From contig JAGPNK010000019.1 in the NCBI GenBank assembly GCA_020746835.1, positions 434,001 to 498,000 on the forward strand: DNA of 64,000 nt. Reading direction: 5' to 3'. A model generated the notes under the pieces. That model was not told the DNA's origin. It saw nothing but the letters and a program-made list of their open reading frames with translations, and ran no database searches. The DNA comes from Stachybotrys elegans. Taxonomy: Eukaryota > Ascomycota > Sordariomycetes > Hypocreales > Stachybotryaceae. Of the stretch, positions 34,755 through 46,115 are shown piece by piece. The translations under genes and the position numbers were made by a program. Position 1 is the first letter of the stretch. Each line of letters begins with the position of its first letter.

Positions 34755-36915
34755 ATGGCTTCCAGCTCCAAAGCCGTTGAAATATCAGCCGAGGGAGCAG
34801 CAGCCGTCCTTTACTCCCAAATTTCATCCTTCCAGACCCGGATCATTCGTCTTCTCAGGAGTGACGACTCTCCAGAATCTCCAATCAAATGCACCCTTCA
34901 CACAGCGACCATCCTCCATCCCAGCTTTGAAAGCTGACTTGCAATCCAATCGCTATCTGACACAGATCCTCAATCATCTCTGTCCTGCGGGCCAGAAGCG
35001 ATAAATTACAATGCTCTCTCCTATGCTTGGGGTCAAGATCACGCATCAGCGCAAATATATATTAACGGTGTGGCCTTTCCGGTCCGGCAAAACTTGTATG
35101 AAGCCTTGATTGAATTGCGCCGCTCTCAAAAGTCAACCCAGTTCATATGGATTGACGCGATCTGCATCAATCAGCTGGATAATAAAGAGAAGGCCATACA
35201 AGTGCAGAACATGTACCTCATCTACAAGGGCGTTGATCGTGTCATTGCCTGACTTGGACCTGATCATCCAGGAATCAAAGATGTCTTGAACATGAGCTCC
35301 TCAATTGATTCCAAAGCCCACCGCCGCCTCGGCATAAGAGGGAACTATCCACCGAATACCATCATAATACAGAGGAGATTCCTCCGGAAATCTTCTGGGA
35401 CATCTGTTTTGGGCTGTCATACCTTTATACAAGGCCATGGTTCGAGAGGCTATGGGTGCAGCAGGAGATCTTTGCAGCAAGGGAACTTGTGATGCAATGC
35501 GGAAGCCATCAATTTCGATGGACGTCAACTATATCGCAACTGACCAAACTTCCGGGGAAACCCCCGAAAAGCAAGTCGAGTTGGCTACTTTGGCGAAAGA
35601 AAGAGATTAAAGGTTCCCAACAGCTCGACCAGGAGCAAATTTTATCAGGGTTGGAGAAGCACGCAGCGCGGCAACTGAAATGGTTCGTTCTACTCAACGA
35701 TCGCTTTACGGAGAACTTCAACGTGCCCTTGAACGCGAAAGCATTGGCACAGTCCAACTACAACAGCCTTCGAACAGCTCGTCAGTTGGATTTTGTCGAT
35801 CTCCTGCTCCAAACGCATCATCTACAGGCGAGTAACCCTCGTGACTACATCTACGGCATCATAGGTATGTGGGATTTCCCGTTCGTGTGCCCCAATGGGA
35901 TACAGACCAGTGACTTCGAGGAGGCCCCCTCTGACGACAGTATCATAGGTATGACTGGGTTTCCGGCAAAAGCTATGTCGATAGCTGACTGGTTGGTCGC
36001 GAGGAAATCTGGAGACCTGTTCATTCCAATCGACTATGAGGCCGATATCAGGTCCGTGCTTTGTGCCGTGAGCTGGGTCTTGCTTATGATGGGTGGTCTT
36101 ACGATACTTGCAAAGTTCAAAGTGCATGGACCTCGCGACGCAGCCAGTTGCGAAGACTTACCGTCTTGGGTTATTGATTGGAAGCTGACAGGACCTTCAT
36201 TCCGCCAAGGCAACACAGAATGGTCATGGCAGCTTCCGGTGGAATTGGGCAATGCTTGGGATGTCCGAGACTTTGGAACAGATCCGAGGTTCAAGAGACG
36301 GAACATGATTCCCAAGCTTGTCCCTCGTTCACATAAGGAAATGGTGGAACACAATCGGATGTTCACTATTTCCTGTGACAGATTGCTAGTGCACGGAGCA
36401 ATCTTTCCCCAGTACTATGTGAAGAATAACCAAGTTTTTGAGAAGAGAGCCATTCTAGACAAACCACTATGGCCTTTATTTCCGATGCGCTTGATACAGA
36501 TATCGTTGTCTGGTTTCCAGCCTTTGAAGTAGGTGGTGGCATGGTTGGACACCCTGAAAATACCCGATCAGGATGCTTTGAGCAGACTTCACCTTCGAAC
36601 GGTGGTCTTTGGCTCTTGCGGCCTGTGGGAAATGGTGAATTTTCCTTGGTTGCCTGCCTCCCATGGCTTACTGAGCTGGGCTCAGCATGGTTCCTTTATG
36701 AACAGTGGTTATATCAAAGCTTGGATCTTGCTGATTCAGACGACAGTGCGCGTGGTCGTCTGACAAAATTCAACTACAAAAGGCTGACAACCTTTGGGCC
36801 ATACAAGGACGTCGTTGAAGGTTCCAAATCATCCCCAATGCATGACCAGAAACAGCGTGATAAGCTCCAGCGGGAACTATATGTACTTGTCAAGTATTTC
36901 GCTCCTCCCAGTTAA
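34755..36915 (+). pseudogene. HET-domain pseudogene carrying an introner-like element
   Basis: The order of HET blocks is clear: YNALSYAWGQ (about 35010), FIWIDAICINQLDNKEKAIQ, YKGVDRVIA, and later RPWFERLWVQQEIFAARELV. Lesions: a stop after the first 60 codons (34935-34937, possibly an intron edge); TGA at 35250-35252 where HET proteins have Trp (VIAWLG); and a frame change between about 35270 and 35390. Downstream the frame from 35456 contains the 84 bp element at 35865-35948, which reads through without a stop, and shifts again near 36470-36530 into the frame ending at 36915. The domain triggers incompatibility cell death in intact relatives. It looks non-functional. Confidence 0.8.
35858..35953 (+). 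repeat. Introner-like element copy E inside HET coding sequence
   Basis: The direct repeat ATCATAGGTATG occurs at 35858-35869 and 35942-35953 with 72 bp between. The target contains AG|GT, so the unit 35865-35948 starts GTATGT and ends CATAG. A branch site CTGAC (35931-35935) lies 14 nt from the AG. Removing these 84 bp leaves the joined codons G-I-I-G-M-T-G with no scar. Because 84 is divisible by three and the insert has no stop, retention would add 28 residues. Confidence 0.85.
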
Positions 36916-37269
36916 GAAGATGGTTATAGGAGGAATGAATCACAATATAGAGACCACCTAATATAAATATCATAGCCCTGATTGACGCTACCCAGATTCC
37001 AACGACAAATATTGCTCCTCTCGCGCCCATCAACAGGACGATGTGACCAAGGGTTCTGTATTGATCGCTGCCCAGCTATCATCAGTATTACACCAATGCC
37101 GATGAATTTGACACACAGGCCCACCAGCGGTATCGTTTTAGCGAGCAGTAGTCAGGTGGTATGCTAAACATACCAAGCAGGAATTATTGTCTACAGGACC
37201 AAGTAAGCGAGGCTCGAACAAACCACGACTGTAAAGCCGGCTGCATTACGGCAAGAGATAGGAGCCGTT

Positions 37270-37445
37270 CAAGAGGTGTAGATTTATAAGTGCGACCTGC
37301 TAGGGTCTTGAACAGGCCAATATTATATCTTTACTTCACTTGTAAGAACATATCAAGACGTAAGATTCCAGGGACTAAGCCTGCCTTGCTCTGTCTTATG
37401 CAGGATATATACTCAGGCATGCCGTGAAGCTGTCTCGTTGATTAA
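37270..37445 (+). repeat. ~175 bp dispersed repeat, copy 2
   Basis: Second copy of the repeat at 14992-15172, same orientation, from CAAGAGGTGTAGATTTATAA to CTCGTTGATTAACA. A few transitions and two short indels separate the copies. It lies between the HET pseudogene and the Cys-rich gene. Confidence 0.75.
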
Positions 37446-37623
37446 CAGTATAGACTGTTTGACAGTTAGCGCAGGTGACCCATACTAAGATCGCTGCCAT
37501 TTTATCATGTATTGTAGATGTCCAAAGCTTCAGATTCAGATTTATTTCAGGCAAGTGGACTTTGATACGAGCAGTATACTAGTGTCGGAGATACACAGGT
37601 TTTACGTAGTGATCACGTCATCT

Positions 37624-40053
37624 CTACACAACAACTGCTCCGTTCTTGGTCGTGCTTCCACATAACGGTGCATTGGCCCCGTTGGAGAGACAAATCTCGA
37701 GTGCACCAGTCCACTTGTTCCCGCTATAGGGCCAGCTCGCGCGGTAGAAATCGCTCCCCGAGTTGCAGCCCAGCGCGTTCTGATTGATGTGGTTGATGAT
37801 GTCCTGCGTGCTGACGCACACTGGTGAGTCAAAGCCCCTGCTGTAGCTACTCCGACCAAACGTGACGTAGCAGTTGTTGTTAGACGCAACAAGATACCAG
37901 TCTACCTGGCCATTGGCGCTAGTGCCGTGCGCCGGCCAGCTAATGGATGAGTCGGGAACGCAGAAGCCATCCCTGGATTTGAACCATGCGATCATGTCGG
38001 TGCAGTCTTTGTCGCAAGACTGTCCACCACCACCACCGTTGGACGGAGGGTTGGACGGTAGAATGCAAGAACATCCATAATATGCCGAAGTTGTACAGTA
38101 TCCCTCGCTCGGATTTGAGGACCGCGGCACGCCCTTGCAGATGGAGCTCCCGCAGGCACCGACCCCGATGGCGCTGCAGAAGCCAGGCGTCGTGTAGTCC
38201 GGGTTACACTTGCAGCCCGCATAAGCGTCCTGACAGCGCGCCACACCGTCGCTACCAATCTGGCCGTTGCAGCCATTCTTGCTGCATGCGGCCTGGGCGC
38301 CGCAGGTGTTGTCGCTGGGGACGCAGACGCAGTTCTTGAAGTTCTTGCTGCACCGCGCCACCCCGTTGCTATCCCACTTGCCCACGCACCCTCCGTCATC
38401 ACACGACTTGGGAGTGCCGCATGTATCTTGAGTAGGTGTACACTTGCAGCCGGCCCATTTGTTACGGCAGCGCGCGACGTTGGACTGTCCGACGTACGCG
38501 CCATCGCAACCGCCGGACTCGCACGGCTTGGGGCTGCCACAGGTGTCGTCGTTGGGGATGCAGCGACAACCTGCAAAGAAGCGGCTGCAGTATGCAATGC
38601 CTGTCGCCGTGTTGAACCTGCCCTCGCAGTGATTCGCGCTACAGTCCTTGGCTGGGCCGCAAGTCTCTGGCTGGGCTTGGCATTCGCAACCCTTAAACCA
38701 CTGCGAGCAGTATGCTTTGCCATCACTTGAGTCAAACTTGCCATCACAGTTATTCTTCTCGCAAGATGCCTTGGCTCCGCACGTGTCAGCAGATGCCTTG
38801 CATGCACAGCCACGGAAGAAATTGGAGCAGTAGGCTTTGCCGTCGTCTAAAGAGAACTTGCCCACGCAGTTGCCCTTTTCACAAGACTGAGGGCTGCCGC
38901 AGGTATCTAGCGTGCCCTTGCATTCACACCCCTTGAAGAAGTTGCTGCAATATGCCTTTCCGTCCGTCACGTTGTAGCTTCCATCGCAACTACCCTTCTC
39001 ACAGCTTTGAGGATCACCGCAAGTATCCTTGTCGGCAGTACATTCGCAGCCGCGGAAGAAGTTGCTGCAGTAGGCCTTTCCATCGCTCACGTCAAACTTG
39101 CCTACGCAGTTCCCCTTGGTGCAGCGCTGCGGTGCGCCACAGGTCTCCGGCTCGGCGTCGCATTGACACCCGTCGAAGAAGTTGGTGCAATAGGCCAATC
39201 CGTTGGTGACACTGAAGCTGCCATCGCAGTGTCCGGCTTCGCAGGACCGTGGCACCCCGCAGGTACCTGCAGTGGCCAGGCATTCACAGCCCTTGAAGAA
39301 GTCACGACAGTACGCCTTTCCATCCGTCACATTGAAGCCGCCGTTGCAGCCTCCCTTGTCACACCGTTGAGGCGCGCCGCACTGCCTATCATCGGCAACG
39401 CATTCACAGCCCTTGTACCAGTTCTTGCAGTAAGCCTTGCCGTCGGTGACGTTGAAGCTTCCGTTGCATTGATTGGCGTTGCATGATCGCCCACCCGCTG
39501 GCATCGCTAGGTTGCAGGTGGTAGAAGTTGGGTTGCATTGGCACGTCTGCCAGTTACCCTTGCAAGTCGCATTGCCGGTCGCTTGATCAAAGGTGCCATT
39601 GCAGCCACGAGCGTCACAGGACGCTGGTGATCCACAAAGGCGCGGAGTCGGACGACACGGACATCCCTTGAAGTCTTGCTTGCATGTCGCGTTGGCGCCT
39701 CCGTTGTCAAAGGTGCCGCCACAGTTAGCGCTGTCGCACGTGAGGTCCGCTGAGCAATATCCGGGCGTGTTGGCCGATGGAGTGCAGATGCAGTCCAGTC
39801 CAGCAGGGAATGCGCATGTCGCGGCGCCATTCTTGTATGTGCCCTGGCATGTCGTGCTTTCGCAAGAAGGTGTCGTGGCTTCGCACACGGCGACAAACAC
39901 ATCGGAAGGGAAACTGAAGTAAGGGACTGGTCCTGGTGATGGCCATAGAGATGGACAAAGTGCAGGAGCCGGTGCGCGTTCAACCAGTCCCGATATCGCG
40001 GCTCTGCTGCAACTCGCGTCAGCAGGTGATGGAATGGACAAAAGGAAGGCCAT
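37624..40053 (-). CDS. Cys-rich tandem-repeat secreted-type protein, 809 residues
   Basis: One open frame. After a short N-terminal part come about 15 units of ~40 residues, each with six cysteines in the pattern C-x(4-6)-C-x(4)-C-x(~10)-C-x(6-7)-C-x-C. Typical unit sections are CEKGSCDGSYNVTDGKAYC and NFFKGCEC; units 6-9 are most alike. A Gly-rich hinge (SNPPSNGGGGGQS) leads to a ~130-residue C-terminal domain with CDKDCTDMIAWF and DGFCVPDSS. An extracellular disulphide-rich role is likely, and NVTDG-type sequons suggest glycosylation. A classic signal peptide (MLSSTLLLVLLGTIATT) is encoded just upstream from ATG 40147-40145 but is out of phase (by one) with the main frame, so an unseen intron or a frameshift lies between. 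I do not recognise the repeat family. Confidence 0.75.
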   Translation of the reverse strand: MAFLLSIPSPADASCSRAAISGLVERAPAPALCPSLWPSPGPVPYFSFPSDVFVAVCEATTPSCESTTCQGTYKNGAATCAFPAGLDCICTPSANTPGYCSADLTCDSANCGGTFDNGGANATCKQDFKGCPCRPTPRLCGSPASCDARGCNGTFDQATGNATCKGNWQTCQCNPTSTTCNLAMPAGGRSCNANQCNGSFNVTDGKAYCKNWYKGCECVADDRQCGAPQRCDKGGCNGGFNVTDGKAYCRDFFKGCECLATAGTCGVPRSCEAGHCDGSFSVTNGLAYCTNFFDGCQCDAEPETCGAPQRCTKGNCVGKFDVSDGKAYCSNFFRGCECTADKDTCGDPQSCEKGSCDGSYNVTDGKAYCSNFFKGCECKGTLDTCGSPQSCEKGNCVGKFSLDDGKAYCSNFFRGCACKASADTCGAKASCEKNNCDGKFDSSDGKAYCSQWFKGCECQAQPETCGPAKDCSANHCEGRFNTATGIAYCSRFFAGCRCIPNDDTCGSPKPCESGGCDGAYVGQSNVARCRNKWAGCKCTPTQDTCGTPKSCDDGGCVGKWDSNGVARCSKNFKNCVCVPSDNTCGAQAACSKNGCNGQIGSDGVARCQDAYAGCKCNPDYTTPGFCSAIGVGACGSSICKGVPRSSNPSEGYCTTSAYYGCSCILPSNPPSNGGGGGQSCDKDCTDMIAWFKSRDGFCVPDSSISWPAHGTSANGQVDWYLVASNNNCYVTFGRSSYSRGFDSPVCVSTQDIINHINQNALGCNSGSDFYRASWPYSGNKWTGALEICLSNGANAPLCGSTTKNGAVVV

Positions 40054-40149
40054 ACTGTGAGATGGAAACGTCGTGCAGTTCTGACTGGAGACGAATCGTA
40101 GTGGCTATCGTCCCGAGAAGCACGAGCAGCAACGTGCTTGATAACATTC

Positions 40150-41235
40150 CGACTTATCTCAGATGAAATTGAAAGAATTCAGATGTGATACCTCCAAAGG
40201 CAGGAGAAGATGCCGAGGAAGGGCACGGATGTCGAGTCTGCAGGTAGCCTGTGTTATATCTGACCCTGCTTCAGATAATTGCAGGAAGACATGCTAAATA
40301 TTACAGGGCGAGCATCTCAGGAAAAGCTGCCATCACTTATCGTAGGACAAGAAGGCCGAGGAACAATTTTCTTAGCTTAACATCCCGGCTACCGCCACTT
40401 GCCCGTATCATTCGATTGCCTGGACTTTTGTGGTGTAATAGTGCTTTTTCGGCAGAGTGGGGCAAGAGTTGAACAAGCAAGAAAACCAGAGGACCCTTGA
40501 CACACTAATGGCCATTGTGCAGCATAGTACTTTCTCCACCAGGGGCGCAACGATTTCCTGCAAGAAGACTAGGGCGTTAGAAAGTTACGTCCAAATTTGG
40601 CTTAATTCCAGGTCTAGAATCTAGAAGGACCATGAAAAAAGCGGTTTGTTCAGCTGACAACAGGCATCGTACATGTAAGACAACAAATGCAACCATAAAC
40701 GGTATATAAATGATAAGTTTACTACCGGGGTATATTCGCGTATTGCTCCCATGGCTATGATGAGTGTAATACAAGTGGTTAGTTAATATAAGCGCTATGG
40801 TTATGTGACCATGACCTCCTGTTGAACCGGCAGGTGCCCTGTAGTGTTCCTACTGGTGTGAATTGCAGACTGTGGCGGGTTTTACAGTAACTATAGCGCT
40901 TATAATTGAATTACTCATATTCTCGCGTAATACTGTTATCCCGTACTGTACCTGGTAAGCTACTCGAAGCGAGGCCCTGTAGCCCCCTGGTTAGCATCTA
41001 AAATTTTCAGAGACTTACGGTGTAATTAATAGGAGATATAATGGGAACTGCTATGGAGTACGTAAAGAGTCATCGTGCATGATCAAACAACCTTACCACA
41101 AGAGCCCATTTCCCTTTCTTGTTTGTCTACTTTTTTCCCCTTTGTCCGTTGATTATACCATTATAACCAAGGGAGTCAAGCATCACCATCGTTGATCCAC
41201 GTCTCCCTCCCTCCATATAGGGACACACCTTGCCC
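40150..41235. other. Intergenic between two secreted-type genes
   Basis: No gene seen. The short frames at 40251-40472 and 40774-40577 lack support. It must hold the promoters of both flanking genes, which diverge. Confidence 0.5.
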
Positions 41236-44049
41236 ATGATGCTCTCTCACTTAACGACCGCATTGGTATTGATCACCTGCGTTGTTGCCCAAACGTGCTA
41301 CACAAGCTCTGGCGGCTGCAGTTCTGGACATGCTTACGACTCGGCCGTGTTCAAGGCAATTCAACAATTCGATCTCGATGACCGCTATGGAGGTGGTGGC
41401 GAAAGGGTCGTCTTCAGTGCCGGAGTAGCAAGTGGTGCTGCCGCCTTCATCTCTTACTCGTGCTCGGATGGACGTGTGCCCCCAGCCCTTGACGCAATCC
41501 AGATTCGCGACGCGTGAGTTATGCTTGGCCCTCCCCAATAAGAAAACCGGAAACAAAACACATTGATAGAGACCATACCATGGCAAATTAACTGATCTTG
41601 AATCCAGTGCATCGAAAATCAGCACCTGCTCCAACCAATGCGGCTCCATGCAAATCCAAGGAACTTGCGGAATCGCCATCATGATTACCGACTCCTCGGC
41701 GGAGAGCTGCTTCAGCAAAGCCATCGACGCGAAGCCACGCGGGTCCTGCTGCAGTCAAACGCCCTCCATCGAAGAGCTCAAAGCTCGGTTCGACGAGGTA
41801 TATGCCGACTATAAGATCCTGGAGCAAGATCTTCGCACCTGGCTGTCCGAGCTTCAAGCACAACAGCAGGGGAACTCAAAGAAGAAGAGAGAAGCTTCAG
41901 CCGTTCAACGTCAGGTCGAAGGGAGAGCTATAGACCTTGCTGTGTTAGTTTCGGGCATTCAGATGACATCTACAACTGTTTGTAAGCACGTCTTTCTATT
42001 TTCGCTATTCACTTTCTATGACGTTACGCCAGTTTTCACTGACTGTGGATAGCGAGAAGATCGTATCAGTTACTCGAAGAGCTGGAGATGCAGTCTTTAA
42101 GCAACAACGCAGTAAGTGCTGTCAAAACAGCGTAACCATCCTCGTTCTAAACGAGCCTTTGCATTTCTGACATCCACTTACATTAACGTTCTCAGGCTGC
42201 AAGCGAATTGCGTCCACAAGTACAGCGAGTCGGTAAGCTTGTCTGGGGTTGACATTCGGGTGTGGTGATATTCGACTAACCTGTACGTTTCGTAGCTGAC
42301 GCGTCAAACAACATCCAGAGAGCTGTGCAGGGAGCATCCGTCACAAACATTGGTCTTGCCGCTGCCCTCGTGAGTGGAGGAAGCGTCGTAGTTGCCGGCG
42401 TGACGATCAACCTCACTGCGTTATCGGTACTAGGTATGTCATCCTATATCAATCAGCTTGGTGACTATGGGAAGTCTCAACACTTGTCTTCTTGCTGCAA
42501 ATCGAGATCCTGTATCACTGATACTTCTTTGACCAGCATCCATCTGGCTTGCTGCTTTGGCCATTTTCGCGGCCAACAGCGGATCTGGAGGAGATCCCAT
42601 TAGTACCACGACATCAAGAACCACTACTTCCAGCATCACCATCACCACAACCTCCACAACCTCGACCACTACTACCACAAGCTCTGTCACGTCTTCTACT
42701 ACATCTTCAGTGCCGATATGTAGTTCCTGCGGCGAAATTCTCCTCGCACATGCTCTGCCCGACGACACAGTCCTAATCAACTCTCAAGAATCCGATGAGT
42801 CCACCGTCAGCCAAAGACTTCAGAAGCGAGCAGGCAGTGGCCGTCGCTATGGCGTGGAAGTCATTGGAGAGTACAACACCGGAAATCCAATCTCCGTGTG
42901 TCCGAGAGACCCGGATGTTCCAAACGGTGGCTTCGCCTTTTGGTGGTCCGCTTTCAAGTATCCTTCCACGAAAAGGCCCGATGGCACCGACGTCAACTCC
43001 AACTGGGACACATTTGACGACGGGGAGGATGAACCGGATGCCCCAAATCCTTCTTCTGCGCCAAATATTCCCGGCATTGGTTTGATAACCCCAAAAGACT
43101 TCCTAAACCCCTTAGATCAGCCATACATTACCTCTCGGGTGGTGGATGACGCTGATTGCAGTGTTGTTATATGGACGTACTCTTCGCCTGGCACTGCAAC
43201 CTATCACAGTAAGTTTTTGCAACTTGGCTCTTCCTGAAATTAGACAATGAAAACCGTTGGATTCCTTTTCTGACAAATGACTGGTACAGCTGAACACGTT
43301 TTTGAAAATCATATTGTCAAGGATTTCCTGTCCTGGATGATTCTTCAGGCACATACCGATTGTAAATTGATGAATGAGGCGGTTGGGCCAGGCTCGGAGG
43401 GTCTGGGACCTCTATCAGGCACGACCATTATCCAAGAGGCCATGCTTATGCTTGCCTGGTTTGATCCCAACTCCAGGTTCATGGAGCAGCATTCTCATAG
43501 GGACGAGCTCTTTGTCCTGGAAGGACCCCTTAATATCCTCAAGGCTGCGGTATGTCATTCATGATGATTATCATGAGCAATATCTAACTCGCGCCAAAAC
43601 AGATCATGCACGGCCGGCCCCTCGGTGAGGCCTACACGCCAGGAGTCATCCCCCGCGGTCCACGCAACTGGCTCGAATGCATAAAAAAGTTTGACGACAT
43701 CAAAATCGTGATGCAGTACCTCGCAGAGGGTGCAGTGGCGCAGGCTTGGCGCAACGCTCGTAACCGCTTCGGCAACTACTTTGCCAGGGATGACGTCGAC
43801 GCTGTCTTGGGCAGCGACTACGCGGGTCTCTGGAGGCAGTTCATCAACGCTTGGTTGACGGAGAGGCAGAGCAACCTAAATGCATGGTGGACTACTTACG
43901 GCGCGAGGTGCCTTTTATATGCAGCCATTCCACTACCTGACGAAACTCCTGCGATGACGCAATGCAGGGTGGCAAAGACGGCTGAGTGGTTCGCGACTGG
44001 TCGTTGGAACAGTTTGCACTATCTATTCCCGGCCTCCTATTGGTATTAG
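41236..44049 (+). CDS. Eight-exon secreted-type protein, 754 residues, unknown function
   Basis: Exons: 41236-41513, 41608-41981, 42053-42111, 42196-42232, 42296-42433, 42537-43208, 43290-43549, 43603-44049. All GT-AG with matching phases; 2265 nt including the stop. A signal peptide (MMLSHLTTALVLITCVVA) is followed by a Cys-rich N-terminal part (CYTSSGGCSSG, CSNQCGSMQIQGTC). Then come a helical stretch, a long Ala/Val-rich hydrophobic segment across exons 5-6, a Thr/Ser-rich linker (42600-42715), and a C-terminal half containing TEHVFENHIVKDFLSWM. That last motif recalls C-terminal parts of killer-toxin-like GH18 chitinase relatives, but this is a weak resemblance and no chitinase catalytic motif is present. 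It is divergent from the Cys-rich repeat gene, so co-expression is possible. It appears intact. Confidence 0.8.
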
Positions 44050-44169
44050 TAGCAGATGGAGGAGGATGGATGATTGTCTGGCAATATGAGCTGTATTTGG
44101 ACTTAGACTCTTACTTAAAGGGCACGATTCTTCTTAATTATAACATTAGCTACTAGACTGTCAGGCCGT

Positions 44170-45006
44170 ATTGCATTATAATGTTAATAATAATGGAGAT
44201 GGCTCTTTTATTGGCTCAGTAACCCCTTGATTCTGCTTGATTGGGTGCAACACGTTCAGCTGACAACTCCAATTGATCTGGCGCCTGTTTGGGCCCGGCA
44301 TGGGATTGCGAGCTCGGTGTCTGTTCTGCTTGGCCTCATTTCTCCAGTGGCCCCGAATTGTCTGCACGAGCCGTAGCCGAATCGGCATAATCACGCTGTA
44401 AGACGGGTGGGCAAAGCTTACCGCTTCGACGATTTGCCGTGCCCACTTGTCCCTGATAGCCCATGGAATCGGCTTTTGCGCTTCCACACTTTGCGGGAGC
44501 AATTCAGTGACGATGTGAGGCTCCGGGAACGTAGAAACGATTTTACGTATTGCCTGCAGCTGTTAGAAGAGTTCAGTAGGCAAGGGAGGCAAAACACTCA
44601 CCGGCTTTCGTCGAGCACTACATTAACCAGGTCGGAAATCCTCTTGCCCCCTTGAGATTTTTGAAACGCCTTGATCTCGCAGAAAAATAATTCCTCATTG
44701 CCATCCAAATGCATGTGCTTCTAGGAACAGCCCTTGCCCCTAAGCCTAACCTTCCAAGCCAATCTAGAGAGTCTTGTATCCATGGCAATGCTTCCCTCTG
44801 AGTACAACCCAGGCAAGGATGCCCTGCGTACGCTTAATCAGATCGCTATCCCTCTCATTGGTTTCAAGATGAACTCGAATGCTCTCTGAGGAAACCAGGG
44901 CCCAAAATCCCCAAAGACCCTTCTGTAGAGGCGATGATGTTAATGTTAGTTCCAAGATAGATAGTCCCTTATTGGCCAAATAATGATCGAGGAGGAAGTT
45001 TAGCAA
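44170..45006 (-). pseudogene. Kinase-like gene remnant
   Basis: Minus-strand exons can be read at about 44710-44597 (ELFFCEIKAFQKSQGGKRIS), an intron with GTGAGT and AACAG, then about 44560-44420 (ELLPQSVEAQKP, IPWAIRDKWARQIVEAV). The last block resembles kinase subdomains preceding the catalytic loop in fungal kinase-like proteins, but the catalytic loop itself is not recognisable. An upstream frame at 45006-44764 (LWGFWALVSSESIRVHLETN) may belong to the same gene. Confidence 0.45.
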
Positions 45007-45009
45007 CGG

Positions 45010-46115
45010 AATACTACTACGTGCCTAGAAGCAGGTGCAGCATCTCGGCATCGCCTTCGTATAAGTGTTTATACCCGTTAAACACAGCAGCAACAGAGAC
45101 CTATATCCTCCTCCAAGACCTGGGTGTTTGTAGCCACCATGTTTTACAACTGACCCGATAATGGAATGCAAGAACACACAGGCATCAAGATATTGTGGTG
45201 CCAATGTATCCACTGGCTACTGCTCAGGGATAAGGGATAAAGTTGCCCTAACCCGCCAAGTCGTCATCCAGAGAATTAGAAGAGAGTCGACGCTGGATGT
45301 GGCTCATCAGATAAGGGTATTGTCTCATGATACTTTCAACCTCGCCTACATCTTTCTTAGCTATCATGAGTAATTGCCGTCTAGTGTCTGCGTCTGCGTC
45401 TATATTTATGTCCGGGTCTGGGTCTGGGTCTAGGTCGATCTAGGTCCTAGAGCTCAGCTTAGTTCTAGTCATTACTAAATTCACCCTGCTAGTAAGCCTA
45501 TACCATGGGCTTAAGACGAGTCCGTATAGAACATTCAACGGAGAGGAGAAGCGTGAGTAATATGAACTTTAGGGATTCGGTCACAGTTCATAATATTTTG
45601 GAGACGCAGAGGGAAACAGGGAGCTACATAAGACACAAGCGAGGGATAGATGTATTAGAGGTTAACTCTATCCAATACAAAAAGAAGAGAGGGCAACTTT
45701 GAGAACTGAACTGGGAACATAGTATTGAATCTATTTGTATAATTAAACGAATAAATTTCACCAGCCTGCTTTTGATTGTCTAGAGTACTTAAGGAATAGA
45801 TTGTTATCTATAGTATCTACTTACAAGATGGTGTAAATTTGACGCCCGAATCGGTGACTACTCTATTGAGCTTAAGGTCTTGATCCCAAAATCTTTTATT
45901 CTAAGGTTTGTAAGAAGTACGTCTCTGTCTACAGTGCAAAAAAGAACAATATGAAAGGCTAATAAAGGCTAATAGGAACGAAGAGACTGGTTGTTATTGT
46001 GTTCATATAAGCATTTCTTATTCCTCTTTCTATTTAAATCAATATCTGCCAACTGACTATTGATTATCTAAGACTCTTTAGGCACGAACTAGGGTAAGGC
46101 TATAAGTAGCCAGGA
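45010..46115. other. Intergenic with a short GGTCTG-type satellite
   Basis: No gene recognised. At about 45383-45446 there is an imperfect hexamer array (GTCTGC, then GGGTCT and AGGTC units). Similar CCGGGTCTAGGTC units occur near 61.1 kb. The remainder is AT-leaning with no supported frame. Confidence 0.45.
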
